Positions 24,302 to 31,492 of a DNA stretch of 36,903 bases are shown piece after piece (position 1 is the first letter of the stretch; every line of letters begins with the position of its first letter). Position numbers and translations under genes: made by a program. The stretch spans positions 1-36,903 of the forward strand of contig CAITZM010000048.1 in NCBI GenBank assembly GCA_903896925.1, written 5' to 3'. Source of the stretch: an uncultured Lentisphaerota bacterium (GTDB lineage Bacteria; Verrucomicrobiota; Kiritimatiellia; CAIQIC01). The notes below the pieces were generated by a model, which was not told where the DNA came from, searched no databases, and saw nothing but the letters and a program-made list of their open reading frames with translations.

Positions 24302-25522
24302 ATGAATCCGTCCGATAATATTTTGGCCACAGCGAACGCGCCGATGCCGCCGGGGGCGGCGGCGTTGGGTGTTGATCGCCTGCCGGCCCTGCCACTGGTG
24401 CAGGCCACCCGGCCCGCCAGCCCGCTGGGCGTCAATATTCTGGAAAGCCTGTATGACGCCGTGGTGCTCACAAATCTGGAGGGCGGCGTGCGGCAGTGCA
24501 ACCGGCGGGCGGTGGAACTGCTGGGCTACACGCATGCGGAATTGTGCGGGCTGCAACTGGGCCGTCTGGTGGCGGGGCTCACTCCGGAGTTGTTGCGCAC
24601 CATCGAGCAGCATGTCAGCGACGGGCGTTTCACCGTCTTGGAAGGCGGATGCACCCGCAAGAACGGCTCCCAGTTCCCGGCGGAAATCGCGGTGAGTGCG
24701 GTGGACCTGGCCGAGGGGCGTGGTTTTTGTTTTGCGCTCCGCAACATCACGCTGCGGCGCGAATTGCAAAACCGGCTGCGGCTGGCCCAGAATGCCTTGC
24801 AAAGCTCGGCCAGCGCGCTGGTCATGACCGATCTGAAGGCCAAGCTCCAATTTGCGAATCCCGCTTTCTGCCGCATGTGGGGTGCGACGAATCCGGAGGA
24901 GGTGTCCGGCAAAGACCTGGACCAACTGGTGGGGGTGGATAATTCCTCCCTGCTGTGCGCCTGCCTGAAGGAGGGGACCCCCTGGATCGGCGAATTGGTG
25001 GTGACGCGCGCGGGCGTCGCTGACCTGCACGTGCAGGCCACGGCCGCGCCCAACTTCGATCACCAGCACGTGCTGGTGGGCATGGTGCTCTCCTTCATCG
25101 ATATCACCCCGCGCAAGCTGGCCGAGGAAAAAATCCGGCGCGAGGTCGAAGCCCAGTTGCAGCACGCGCGCGAGCAGAAAGATTTTTCCGGCCAGTTGAA
25201 CATCATTGCGCTGCCGGAACTGATCCAGTTTATCGACACCGCCGGGAAGACCGGCCGGCTGGAAGTCCTGGGCGCCGGGGCGGAGGTCCTGGCGACGTTG
25301 GCTTTCGAAGGCGGCCGGATTGTCTGCGCGGCCTGTGGCGAATGGCGCGGCGAAGCGGCGGTCTATGCGGTGCTCAGGCTGGCCGGTCACGCGTTCACGT
25401 TCCGCCAGGACCTGGCCGTGGAACAAGACCCCTCGCTCACCCAGACGACGATGAGTCTCCTGCTGGAAGGGCTGCGCCAGATGGATGAGTCGACGCACGC
25501 TGCCGCGGCCACCGTCGGATGA
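24302..25522 (+). CDS. PAS-PAS-PATAN (DUF4388) protein
   Basis: 406 residues from ATG 24302, with a weak ribosome site and TTG 24284 as alternative. Two PAS domains are visible at ~45-153 (ILESLYDAVVLTNLEGGVRQ ... GYTHAELCG) and ~160-270 (ASALVMTDLKAKLQFANPAF). A short coiled segment follows, then a C-terminal DUF4388/PATAN domain at ~297-396 (LPELIQFIDTAGKTGRLEV ... FEGGRIVCA). There is no kinase, GGDEF or DNA-binding domain. PATAN proteins in cyanobacteria contact type IV pilus motor components, and PAS domains sense ligands or redox state. In this operon with mglA and a roadblock gene, it is probably a sensory input to pilus polarity (inference). Confidence 0.85.
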   Translation: MNPSDNILATANAPMPPGAAALGVDRLPALPLVQATRPASPLGVNILESLYDAVVLTNLEGGVRQCNRRAVELLGYTHAELCGLQLGRLVAGLTPELLRTIEQHVSDGRFTVLEGGCTRKNGSQFPAEIAVSAVDLAEGRGFCFALRNITLRRELQNRLRLAQNALQSSASALVMTDLKAKLQFANPAFCRMWGATNPEEVSGKDLDQLVGVDNSSLLCACLKEGTPWIGELVVTRAGVADLHVQATAAPNFDHQHVLVGMVLSFIDITPRKLAEEKIRREVEAQLQHAREQKDFSGQLNIIALPELIQFIDTAGKTGRLEVLGAGAEVLATLAFEGGRIVCAACGEWRGEAAVYAVLRLAGHAFTFRQDLAVEQDPSLTQTTMSLLLEGLRQMDESTHAAAATVG

Positions 25523-25609
25523 TGCCCCGCCGCGCCTGCTGACGCCAAGGCACTGGGCGCGCCAAGCCCTGTGAGCCACGGAATCGCAAGGATTTTCATT
25601 GGGGGTAGG

Positions 25610-25649
25610 CGGGCGCGCCTGCGGTGAGCCTGTCGAACTGCCGCGCCCG
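25610..25649. repeat. GC-rich hairpin enclosing AGCCTGTCGAAC
   Basis: The arms CGGGCGCG (25610-25617) and CGCGCCCG (25642-25649) are exact complements and enclose GTGAGCCTGTCGAACTG. The inner sequence resembles dispersed REP-like motifs (AGCCTGTCGAAC) seen in many bacterial genomes; this is from memory of the pattern. Confidence 0.45.
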
Positions 25650-25850
25650 CCGCCAGATAAATCAACCGCAACAATACTCGAGCTTTGTGGACGGGGCTTC
25701 CCAGCCCCGCGAAACCAAGCGGAGTGAGCCGCCAGCTTGTACCCGCATGGAAAAGGGCTCAACATGACGGTACTCCCCATCTTCAATAAGCCCACACTCA
25801 TGAATTCTGGATCGTTGTGGCGCATGGGGTCCAAATGTTGGCCAAGAGAA

Positions 25851-25934
25851 ATGGACTGAATGGACAGCATGGACCTGATGGATGGGCGAGGTGCCTCGGT
25901 AGTCCACCAAGTCCATAATGTCCACTTCGTCCAT
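25851..25934. repeat. Inverted repeat of TGGAC units
   Basis: The left arm (25851-25884) has ATGGAC units at 8- to 9-base steps. The right arm (25900-25934) has GTCCA units, complementary in arrangement, ending CGTCCAT. The middle contains a small perfect hairpin, CGAGG/CCTCG (25887-25891 and 25894-25898). The arms are imperfect but clearly related. Confidence 0.65.
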
Positions 25935-26017
25935 GCTGCCGCCTCCGCCGGCTCAAGCTGGGCACTGCTCGCGCAGGCGCGCTGCTGGATCGCCGCGCTG
26001 AGACGATGAGAAGAAGG

Positions 26018-26099
26018 AACCACAGAGGTCACAGAGGTAAGCAGAGGATCACGGAGTTTTTCTCTGTGACCTCCTCCAGCCTCTGTGTCCTCTGTGGTT
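26018..26099. repeat. Inverted repeat of CACAGAGG units
   Basis: The left arm starts AACCACAGAGGTCACAGAGG (26018-26037) and the right arm ends CCTCTGTGTCCTCTGTGGTT (26080-26099), an almost exact complement. The inner part, around a TTTTT loop at 26057-26061, pairs imperfectly. Each arm is itself a tandem of CACAGAGG words. It is non-coding and resembles a dispersed repeat more than a terminator. Confidence 0.75.
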
Positions 26100-26145
26100 A
26101 AATCTTCCGGCGGCGTTTGGCCTGCCATGTTCACCAACCCGTATC

Positions 26146-26562
26146 TCACTCGTTGAACGCCTGCAACTCGGCGCAGGAGACGAAGGCTTGCTTGGGGTTG
26201 TCGCCGCCGGCGGGGGTGCCGAGCTTCGCGCGCAAGGCGGGGGCGCCGGTGTTGACCCACGCGAGCGTCGCGGCGTGCAGCCATTTGCCGACGTGCTCGC
26301 CAGCCTACGACTGGCGGCCGGGGCGCTTGCGGTAGCCTTCGAGCAGGCGGTCGGTGTCGATCTTCACGAGCCGGTTGGTCTCGTTGGCGGCGATGCGCGT
26401 GCCGAGCCAACCGGTCAGTTGCACGCGGTCGGGGATTTGAAAATCCTGCCGGTCGGGCACGGCGCACGGTACTTTTTCCGGCAGCGGCGTGATCTCCGCC
26501 ACGGCGCGGACGCCGGCCAGCGCCAGCAGCAACGACCCGGTCCACATCCATGATGAATTCAT
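26146..26562 (-). pseudogene. Remnant of a GH127-like (DUF1680) glycosidase gene
   Basis: ATG 26562 has a strong ribosome site (ACAGGAGC) and a signal peptide (MNSSWMWTGSLLLALAGVRA). The frame then runs through IPDRVQLTGWLGTRIAANET and LLEGYRKRPGRQS to a TAG (26307-26305). It continues in the same frame as AGEHVGKWLHAATLAWVNTG, which matches the N-terminal region of GH127/DUF1680 beta-L-arabinofuranosidase-like enzymes. There the stop position is normally Trp, so TGG to TAG is likely. The frame ends soon after at 26146, whereas the family is about 600 residues or more, so the rest of the enzyme is missing. The gene is therefore both stopped and truncated. Family call is from motif memory. Confidence 0.65.
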
Positions 26563-26578
26563 GCTGCTTGCTCCTGTC

Positions 26579-27847
26579 TCATTGGGGCGCCGCCTCGGCG
26601 ACATACAGCTGGGTCCATGGTCCGCTGCTGACGTTGAAGTAGATGCGCTGGCTATCGGCGCTGAACACCGGGTGCGGATGCGACCGCCGCCAGGAGGTGG
26701 CTCCGTGAGAATTGTCGAAGTGGTGGATGACCACGTGGTTGGTGCCGCGCAGATCAGCCACGACGACGCCCCATTCCTGCGCGCTGCCACCGACCCGGTC
26801 CATGAGCGTGTCGGTGACCATAAGTTTGCCGTTGGGGCTGGTGGAGGGGTGGCCGGAGCCGAAGTTCGGCAGTCCCGGAATGTGTTGCGTCGCGCCGCTC
26901 TTGCTGTCGATCAGGAGGTTGCCGGCCTCGACGATGGTGCGCGCGTCCGGATGCCAGGCCGGGTGCCCCCACCGGGTGTCGGCGCGGAGAAAGCGCTGGT
27001 CGTGCAGACTGTAACAGACCATGCCGAGGCGTGTGCTGGCCTGCTTGCTGCGCGCATCGCCCCCGGCCGGCGCGGCCAGCTTGAAGAAAATGCGGTTCAG
27101 GTCGGGGCTCAGCACCGGAAAGAAAATGGACACCGGTTTGTCGCCGAAATGTTTCTCCAGAAAATCGGGATAGGTTTGTTTCAGCGCGTCCGCCGTGGCG
27201 GTGGTGCGGATCGTGCCGGTTTCGATGTTCACCAATTCGAGGTCGCGGTGTGTGCCGGGCTGCCAGTGCAGGCCGTAGAGCGGGACGAGGTCGGACTGCG
27301 GTTGGCCCCAGCCGGCCAGCCTGTCCTGCGCGAGTATGCGCTCCTGGCCTGTGGCCAGATCCACGACCGCGGTGAACCAGCGGTTCGTGCGTTCGCCGTG
27401 ATAGACCACGCGGCGGCCTTGCGAGACCCACTGCTGGCAGGCGGCGCGGTGCGCGTCCTCCACCTCGAGGTCGCGCGCCAGTACCGTTTCTTTTCCGGTG
27501 GCGCGGTCGCGTAGACAGACCGCGCCGTGCTGCCCGTCGCGCGTGGAAGAGGCGAAGAAAATGACCGACTTGCCGTCAGGGCTTTCCGGGCAGGTATTGA
27601 AATAGGAGTGGATCGTATGCCGGTCAGCTGGTTCGGTCAGCGGGTGGATGCGCACCCCCGCCCGCCATGGCGCCAGCGGGTCGGTCGCGAGCGGCGGCTG
27701 TGCTGCGCCGGCCACCGTGGCGAGCAGGATGACAGCGAGTGGTTCCAGCCTTGGAAACGGAAAAAGGTGTGTTCTCCAAGGTATGGAAAAGTTCAGCGCG
27801 CGTCTTCCCACGGGTTGGAAAAGCTGGGCTGCGCGGTTTCCAGGCAT
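26579..27847 (-). CDS. Secreted beta-propeller protein, oligogalacturonate-lyase-like fold
   Basis: 422 residues from ATG 27847. WD40/TolB-like blades recur, with the typical S-P-D-G-K and F-S-A-D-S turns: CPESPDGKSVIFFASSTRDG, FPVLSPDLNRIFFKL, HPSTSPNGKLMVTDT, HPVFSADSQRIYFNV. His residues in several blades fit the oligogalacturonate-lyase-type propeller, which would suit pectin breakdown, but other propellers share this look. The N-terminal ~33 codons run through palindrome array B; the hydrophobic signal segment (LAVILLATVAGAA) comes only after it. The true start is thus uncertain (CTG 27748 is one alternative). It is third after bamD and lptE and just upstream of the GH127-like remnant. 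Confidence 0.7.
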   Translation of the reverse strand: MPGNRAAQLFQPVGRRALNFSIPWRTHLFPFPRLEPLAVILLATVAGAAQPPLATDPLAPWRAGVRIHPLTEPADRHTIHSYFNTCPESPDGKSVIFFASSTRDGQHGAVCLRDRATGKETVLARDLEVEDAHRAACQQWVSQGRRVVYHGERTNRWFTAVVDLATGQERILAQDRLAGWGQPQSDLVPLYGLHWQPGTHRDLELVNIETGTIRTTATADALKQTYPDFLEKHFGDKPVSIFFPVLSPDLNRIFFKLAAPAGGDARSKQASTRLGMVCYSLHDQRFLRADTRWGHPAWHPDARTIVEAGNLLIDSKSGATQHIPGLPNFGSGHPSTSPNGKLMVTDTLMDRVGGSAQEWGVVVADLRGTNHVVIHHFDNSHGATSWRRSHPHPVFSADSQRIYFNVSSGPWTQLYVAEAAPQ

Positions 27848-27854
27848 CGGGGAA
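27743..27854. repeat. 31-34-base-periodic palindrome array B
   Basis: Four dyads read on the forward strand: TTCCAGCCTTGGAA (27743-27756), CTCCAAGGTATGGAA (27774-27788), TTCCCACGGGTTGGAA (27805-27820) and TTCCAGGCATCGGGGAA (27838-27854). Their centres are 31.5, 31.5 and 33.5 bases apart. The half-sites TTCC/GGAA are kept while the cores differ in sequence and length. The array starts 12 bases past the lptE stop and overlaps the predicted N-terminal codons of the propeller gene. Confidence 0.75.
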
Positions 27855-27866
27855 TCCCGACCGCAG

Positions 27867-28391
27867 TCACCAGACTTCGGTGACCTTCTGGACGATGTCG
27901 TGCGCGAGATCCTTGGCGGCCTTCGGCAGGCCGGTGCGCTTGGACGAGGAGAGGTCGCCGACGACGGGGAAGGTGCCCTCGCCGTAGCAGCGGGGGTTCT
28001 CCGCGAGGACCTTGCCGTCGCGCTTGCGGGTCATGACGATGGAGGCGTAGAGGGTGATGCGGTATTCGAGCGCGGCGGTCGGCCGGTTGGCGGCGTACTG
28101 CAGCGGCACGAGCTTGTAGTCGGTCAGCTTGACCTCCAGCACGGCGTCGGCGTCCTCGGCGGAGGAGAGCTTGAGCGAGCCGTCCTTCTGGAATTCCTGG
28201 AGCGCGAACCGGGTGGTGTCGATTTCGAGCTGCGGTTCCGTGGTCTTGTTGATGAAGGTCGGGACGTGGACGTTCTTGATCTCCGGCGGCAGCATCGAGC
28301 CGAGGCGGTAGCCGGCACAGCCGGGGAGCAGGGCGCACGCGAGCAGGGCGGCACCGGCGACAAGTTTAGCGAACGGCTTTGGCGTGTTCAT
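27867..28391 (-). CDS. lptE: LPS-assembly lipoprotein LptE
   Basis: 174 residues with a clear lipoprotein signal (LVAGAALLACALLPGC, lipobox L-P-G-C, Cys25), then AGYRLG and the LptE/RlpB-type segment IKNVHVPTFINKTTEPQLE, typical of this family in the PVC group. LptE is an outer-membrane lipoprotein that plugs the LptD barrel and helps deliver LPS to the surface. Its start lies inside the 3' end of bamD (26-base overlap), indicating one transcript and coupled translation. The fit is by fold-type pattern rather than strong identity. Confidence 0.85.
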   Translation of the reverse strand: MNTPKPFAKLVAGAALLACALLPGCAGYRLGSMLPPEIKNVHVPTFINKTTEPQLEIDTTRFALQEFQKDGSLKLSSAEDADAVLEVKLTDYKLVPLQYAANRPTAALEYRITLYASIVMTRKRDGKVLAENPRCYGEGTFPVVGDLSSSKRTGLPKAAKDLAHDIVQKVTEVW

Positions 28392-29364
28392 TTGTTTCCA
28401 CGAGCGGAGCGAGTTGTTCTATACGGGTTTGCGCCTGCGGCGTCGAGTCCGAATGCGGGAAGTTGCGGACAAACTCCTTGTATTCCATCAGCGCTGCCTT
28501 GGGCTGCCGGGCGATGGTGTCGTAGTAGCGGGCGCGGTTGTAGGCGAGCTGGGCGCGGCGGCGGAGCAGGTCGTCGCGGAGCTTGAGGGCCTGCTCGAGC
28601 TGCTCGGACTTGGGGTATTTGTTGACGAACTGGTGCAGCGCGGTCCAGGCCTCGTCGAGCACCGACTCGTTGTTGGGCTCGGCGACGGCGAGCAGCTCGA
28701 GGCAGAGCGCGCGGTGGAAGGCGGCCTGCTCGGCGAAGGGCGAATCGGGGTAGCGCACGAGGACGGTGAGGTAGGCGGCGACCGCCAGGTCATATTCGTA
28801 GCCGAACTCGTTGGCGCGGCCGATGAGGAACTGGCATTCGGGGGCTTTGGCCCACTCGGGACCGTGCTCGAGGATTTTTTCGAAGAGCGGGATCGCGCGG
28901 TCCGGGGACTCGAAGCCGGGGAAGAACAGGAACTTGCCCTTGCGCGTGGTCATCACGGTCTCGGCAATTTCGAACTGGCGCTGGAGAATGTCGTTGTACG
29001 CAAAGGTGCCGGGATAATGCTCGATGAGGTAAGTGTATTCCTCGAAGGCGTCCTGCCATTTCTGGCGCTTGTCGAGCACGCGGGCGAGGGCGAGCTGGGC
29101 GGCGGGCGCTTCGGTGGCCTCGGGCCAGAAGACGGTCAGGAGGCGATACTCTTTGGCGGCGGAACGCAGCGAGTCGGTATCCCGCAGGTGGTTGGCGTAG
29201 AGGAACTGCTCGCGGGGGTTGTCCTTCGCCGGGCGGATGAAGAAGTTGTACCAGTGGCTGCGGGCCGTGGATTCCTCGTAGGGCTTGGAAGCCGAGGCGG
29301 TGAGGGCCGCGCCGGCGACGAGGCCGGCGAGCAACAGGCGGACGGGATACCGGTGCAAAATCAT
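28366..29364 (-). CDS. bamD: Outer membrane assembly factor BamD-like TPR protein
   Basis: 332 residues. ATG 29364 is chosen because a signal peptide follows (LLLAGLVAGAALTASA); a TTG at 29424 is less likely. TPR units continue through the protein, for example AAKEYRLLTVFWPEATEAPA, AFEEYTYLIEHYPGTFAYND and AYLTVLVRYPDSPFAEQAAF, the BamD/YfiO type. BamD works with BamA to fold outer-membrane proteins. It differs from the classic form in being ~80 residues longer and having no lipobox Cys after the signal, so it is predicted soluble or anchored otherwise. It could be a BamD-like paralogue rather than the true Bam subunit. Co-transcription with lptE supports an envelope role. Confidence 0.8.
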   Translation of the reverse strand: MILHRYPVRLLLAGLVAGAALTASASKPYEESTARSHWYNFFIRPAKDNPREQFLYANHLRDTDSLRSAAKEYRLLTVFWPEATEAPAAQLALARVLDKRQKWQDAFEEYTYLIEHYPGTFAYNDILQRQFEIAETVMTTRKGKFLFFPGFESPDRAIPLFEKILEHGPEWAKAPECQFLIGRANEFGYEYDLAVAAYLTVLVRYPDSPFAEQAAFHRALCLELLAVAEPNNESVLDEAWTALHQFVNKYPKSEQLEQALKLRDDLLRRRAQLAYNRARYYDTIARQPKAALMEYKEFVRNFPHSDSTPQAQTRIEQLAPLVETNEHAKAVR

Positions 29365-29486
29365 GCGCGCAAAGTACGGGGCGCGACGCAGCGGGTCAAG
29401 CCGGAAGAAAAATCGGAGTTGCAAAAGTGAGAAAGCCGCCTAGACTCGTTGTGTCCCGATGGTCAACCTTTGGATGGGAACTGAAC

Positions 29487-30857
29487 ATGCCACGCATATT
29501 GATTGTTGACGATGAACCCAGCATTTTGAGCGTCTTGGGCACGCTGTTGAAGGCGCAGAGTCATGAGGTGACGCCGGCCCGCAGCGGCGAGGCGGCGCTG
29601 ACTTTGCTGAAGCAACAATCGTTCGACCTGATGATCTCCGACATCCGCATGGGCTCGATGGACGGCATGCAGTTGCTCCAGCAGGTGCGCCGCGAGCATC
29701 CCGGGCTGGCGGTGATCATGCTGACGGCTTTCGGCACTGTGGAGACCGCCGTCGAGGCGATGAAGGAAGGCGCGTTCGACTACGTGACCAAGCCGTTCAA
29801 GGTGGACGAGCTCCTCATCACCGTCCAGCGCGCGCTGCAATACCAGAACCTGGTCAGCGAGAACAAGGCGCTGAAGGAAGAGCTGGCCGGCCGCTACCAG
29901 TTCGAGAACATCGTGTCGGAAAGCCCCGGCATGCGCAAAGTGTGCGAGATGATCGAGCGCGTCGCGCCCACCGATACGACGGTGCTCGTGCTCGGCGAGA
30001 GCGGCACGGGCAAGGAACTCGTCGCGAAGGCGATCCATGCGCACAGCACGCGCAAACAGCAGAATTTCTTGCCGATCAACTGCGCGGCGCTGCCGGAGCC
30101 GCTGCTGGAGTCCGAGATGTTCGGCCACGCCAAGGGCGCCTTCACCGGCGCGACGGCGCACAAGGTCGGCCTGTTCGAGGCCGCGAACGGCGGCACGATC
30201 TTCCTCGATGAAATCGGCTCGATGCCGTTGAGCATCCAGGCCAAGTTGTTGCGGGTCCTGCAGGACAAGGAAGTCCGGCGGGTCGGCAGCAACGAGAACA
30301 TCCCGATCAACGTGCGGGTGCTCGCCGCGACGAACGACCGCCTGGAAAACCTCATCGCCCAGGGCAAGTTCCGGGAAGACCTGTTCTACCGGTTCAGCGT
30401 GATCACCATCGAGATCCCGCCGCTGCGCACCCGGCCTGAAGACATCCTCCCGCTCATCAAGCACATCCTGCGGCGCGAATTGGGCAAGGACAAGCCCCTG
30501 CCCGTGCTCGCGCCCGAAGCCCAGCGCATCCTGGAAACCTATACCTGGCCGGGCAATGTGCGCGAACTGGAGAATGCCATCCGCCACGCGTTGACCTTCG
30601 CGGGCAGCAACGAGATCACCAAGGACGTGCTGCCGGTCAAGGTCGTGGACGCCTGCGCCGCCGGCAAGGGCGGGGCAGCACCCGCCGCCGCCGAGGATTT
30701 TCGCGGCAAATCGCTCAAGATTTTCCTGCGCAAGAAGGAGCAGGAATACCTGCTCCAGATCATCAACTCCATGGGCGGCGACAAGGAAAAAGCGGCCAAG
30801 GCGTTGAATATCAGCCTCGCCACGCTCTACCGCAAGATTCCCGCCCAGGAATCGTGA
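29487..30857 (+). CDS. Sigma-54-dependent response regulator (NtrC family)
   Basis: 456 residues. ATG 29487 opens directly into the receiver domain MPRILIVDDEPSILSVLGTL. The receiver (1-120) has acidic D8/D9, phospho-acceptor D52 and KPF near 104. The AAA+ domain (145-380) has Walker A GESGTGKE near 170, the sigma-54-contacting loop GAFTGA near 218 and Walker B GGTIFLDE. A C-terminal Fis-type helix-turn-helix (KEKAAKALNISLATLYRKI) binds DNA. It activates sigma-54 promoters when phosphorylated; no partner kinase lies in the window. A pilin-like gene with a sigma-54 element is next, as in PilR-controlled pilins, so a PilR-like role is plausible but not proven. A weak promoter (TTGCAA 29419-29424, TAGACT 29441-29446) may serve it. 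Confidence 0.93.
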   Translation: MPRILIVDDEPSILSVLGTLLKAQSHEVTPARSGEAALTLLKQQSFDLMISDIRMGSMDGMQLLQQVRREHPGLAVIMLTAFGTVETAVEAMKEGAFDYVTKPFKVDELLITVQRALQYQNLVSENKALKEELAGRYQFENIVSESPGMRKVCEMIERVAPTDTTVLVLGESGTGKELVAKAIHAHSTRKQQNFLPINCAALPEPLLESEMFGHAKGAFTGATAHKVGLFEAANGGTIFLDEIGSMPLSIQAKLLRVLQDKEVRRVGSNENIPINVRVLAATNDRLENLIAQGKFREDLFYRFSVITIEIPPLRTRPEDILPLIKHILRRELGKDKPLPVLAPEAQRILETYTWPGNVRELENAIRHALTFAGSNEITKDVLPVKVVDACAAGKGGAAPAAAEDFRGKSLKIFLRKKEQEYLLQIINSMGGDKEKAAKALNISLATLYRKIPAQES

Positions 30858-31091
30858 TTTTGCGAATGTGACAATTTCCCCGTGCGCCGTGCAGGCGGCG
30901 GGGTTTGCGCAACCCTTCCCTGCGAGTCAGTTGCGACACCTGACCATTCCTTGGACCGGTTTATTTGCGCCCCGCTGGCACGATGGCATGGATAGTGCTA
31001 AATTACGATCGGTCGAAAGGTTCGCGATGAAGCCGGTGTGTGCTGGGAAGTCGCGGGCCGAGTTGTCGGTGCTGGTAGTGTGAAGGGCAAT
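30858..31091 (+). other. Leader region of the pilin gene
   Basis: It contains a sigma-54 element (30984-30999, listed separately). Upstream is a dyad, GGGTT-N5-AACCC (30901-30915), about 70 bases before the -24 site, which could be an activator-binding site. The 5' leader after the predicted start (~31010) is about 80 bases with no obvious structure. Confidence 0.45.
30984..30999 (+). promoter_or_regulatory. Sigma-54 promoter upstream of the pilin gene
   Basis: TGGCATGGATAGTGCT has GG and GC at the exact -24/-12 spacing and matches TGGCACG-N4-TTGCW except C6 to T and the first T of the -12 box to G. It shares TGGCATGGATA with the element before mglA. It is 93 bases before the pilin ATG and follows the gene for a sigma-54 activator. 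Confidence 0.6.
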
Positions 31092-31421
31092 ATGAAAAAG
31101 AATAAAAAAGGGTTCACCCTGGTTGAAATCATGATCGTGGTGGCGATTATCGCGCTGCTCGCGGCCATTGCGGTGCCGTCATTCATGAACGCGCGCACCA
31201 AGTCCATGCAGAGCTCCTGCCAGAACAACCTGCGCCTGATCGACGGCGCGGTGCAGCAGTATGCCTTGGACAATTCCAACGCCTTGGCCGGGACCATCGC
31301 GGTGCTCGTGGGCACCAACGCCTACATCAAGGATACGCCGGCTTGCAAGGGCGGCGGCGCCTATACGTTGCCCGCCAATCTGGGTGCGAAGACGGCCTGC
31401 TCCGTGCATGGCTCGCTCTGA
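31092..31421 (+). CDS. Type IV pilin / pseudopilin-like protein
   Basis: 109 residues. ATG 31092 follows AAGGG with five bases between. The prepilin peptidase site is ideal: basic MKKNKKG, then FTLVEIMIVVAIIALLAAIA, with Glu at +5 of the mature protein. The C-terminal part is short: a Cys pair brackets the globular end and it terminates in TACSVHGSL. The short length fits minor pilins or the small major pilins of this phylum. It could serve a type IV pilus or a type II secretion pseudopilus; no other pilus genes are in the window. The sigma-54 element and neighbouring activator, and the shared promoter motif with mglA, favour a pilus. Confidence 0.88.
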   Translation: MKKNKKGFTLVEIMIVVAIIALLAAIAVPSFMNARTKSMQSSCQNNLRLIDGAVQQYALDNSNALAGTIAVLVGTNAYIKDTPACKGGGAYTLPANLGAKTACSVHGSL

Positions 31422-31445
31422 CCTTTCGGGAGTATGTGTATGGGA

Positions 31446-31473
31446 AAGCCCCGCATCGGCGGGGCTTTTTTTT
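31446..31473 (+). terminator. Rho-independent terminator after the pilin gene
   Basis: The stem AGCCCCGC pairs with GCGGGGCT around a four-base loop (31446-31465), followed by a run of eight T. It ends 52 bases past the pilin stop and faces the convergent membrane-protein gene. Confidence 0.93.
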
Positions 31474-31492
31474 GTGCCCGCGGCACGGGCGC

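Larger units (their letters stand above)
25523..26145. other. Intergenic region rich in inverted repeats
   Basis: There is no credible gene in these 620 bases. They contain a GC hairpin (25610-25649), a small hairpin GGGGCT/AGCCCC at 25693-25708, and two large inverted repeats (25851-25934 and 26018-26099), all described separately. The density of repeats suggests an accumulation site for small mobile or repetitive elements. Confidence 0.6.

Noticed and set aside
24296..26551. A 751-codon reverse frame over the PAS-PATAN gene and the repeat region
   Set aside because: It is low-complexity, runs through the inverted repeats and is out of frame with the real GH127-like remnant.
30976..30991. 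A second sigma-54 site starting with a perfect TGGCACG
   Set aside because: At the required spacing the -12 box reads CATG rather than containing GC; the overlapping site eight bases downstream fits properly.
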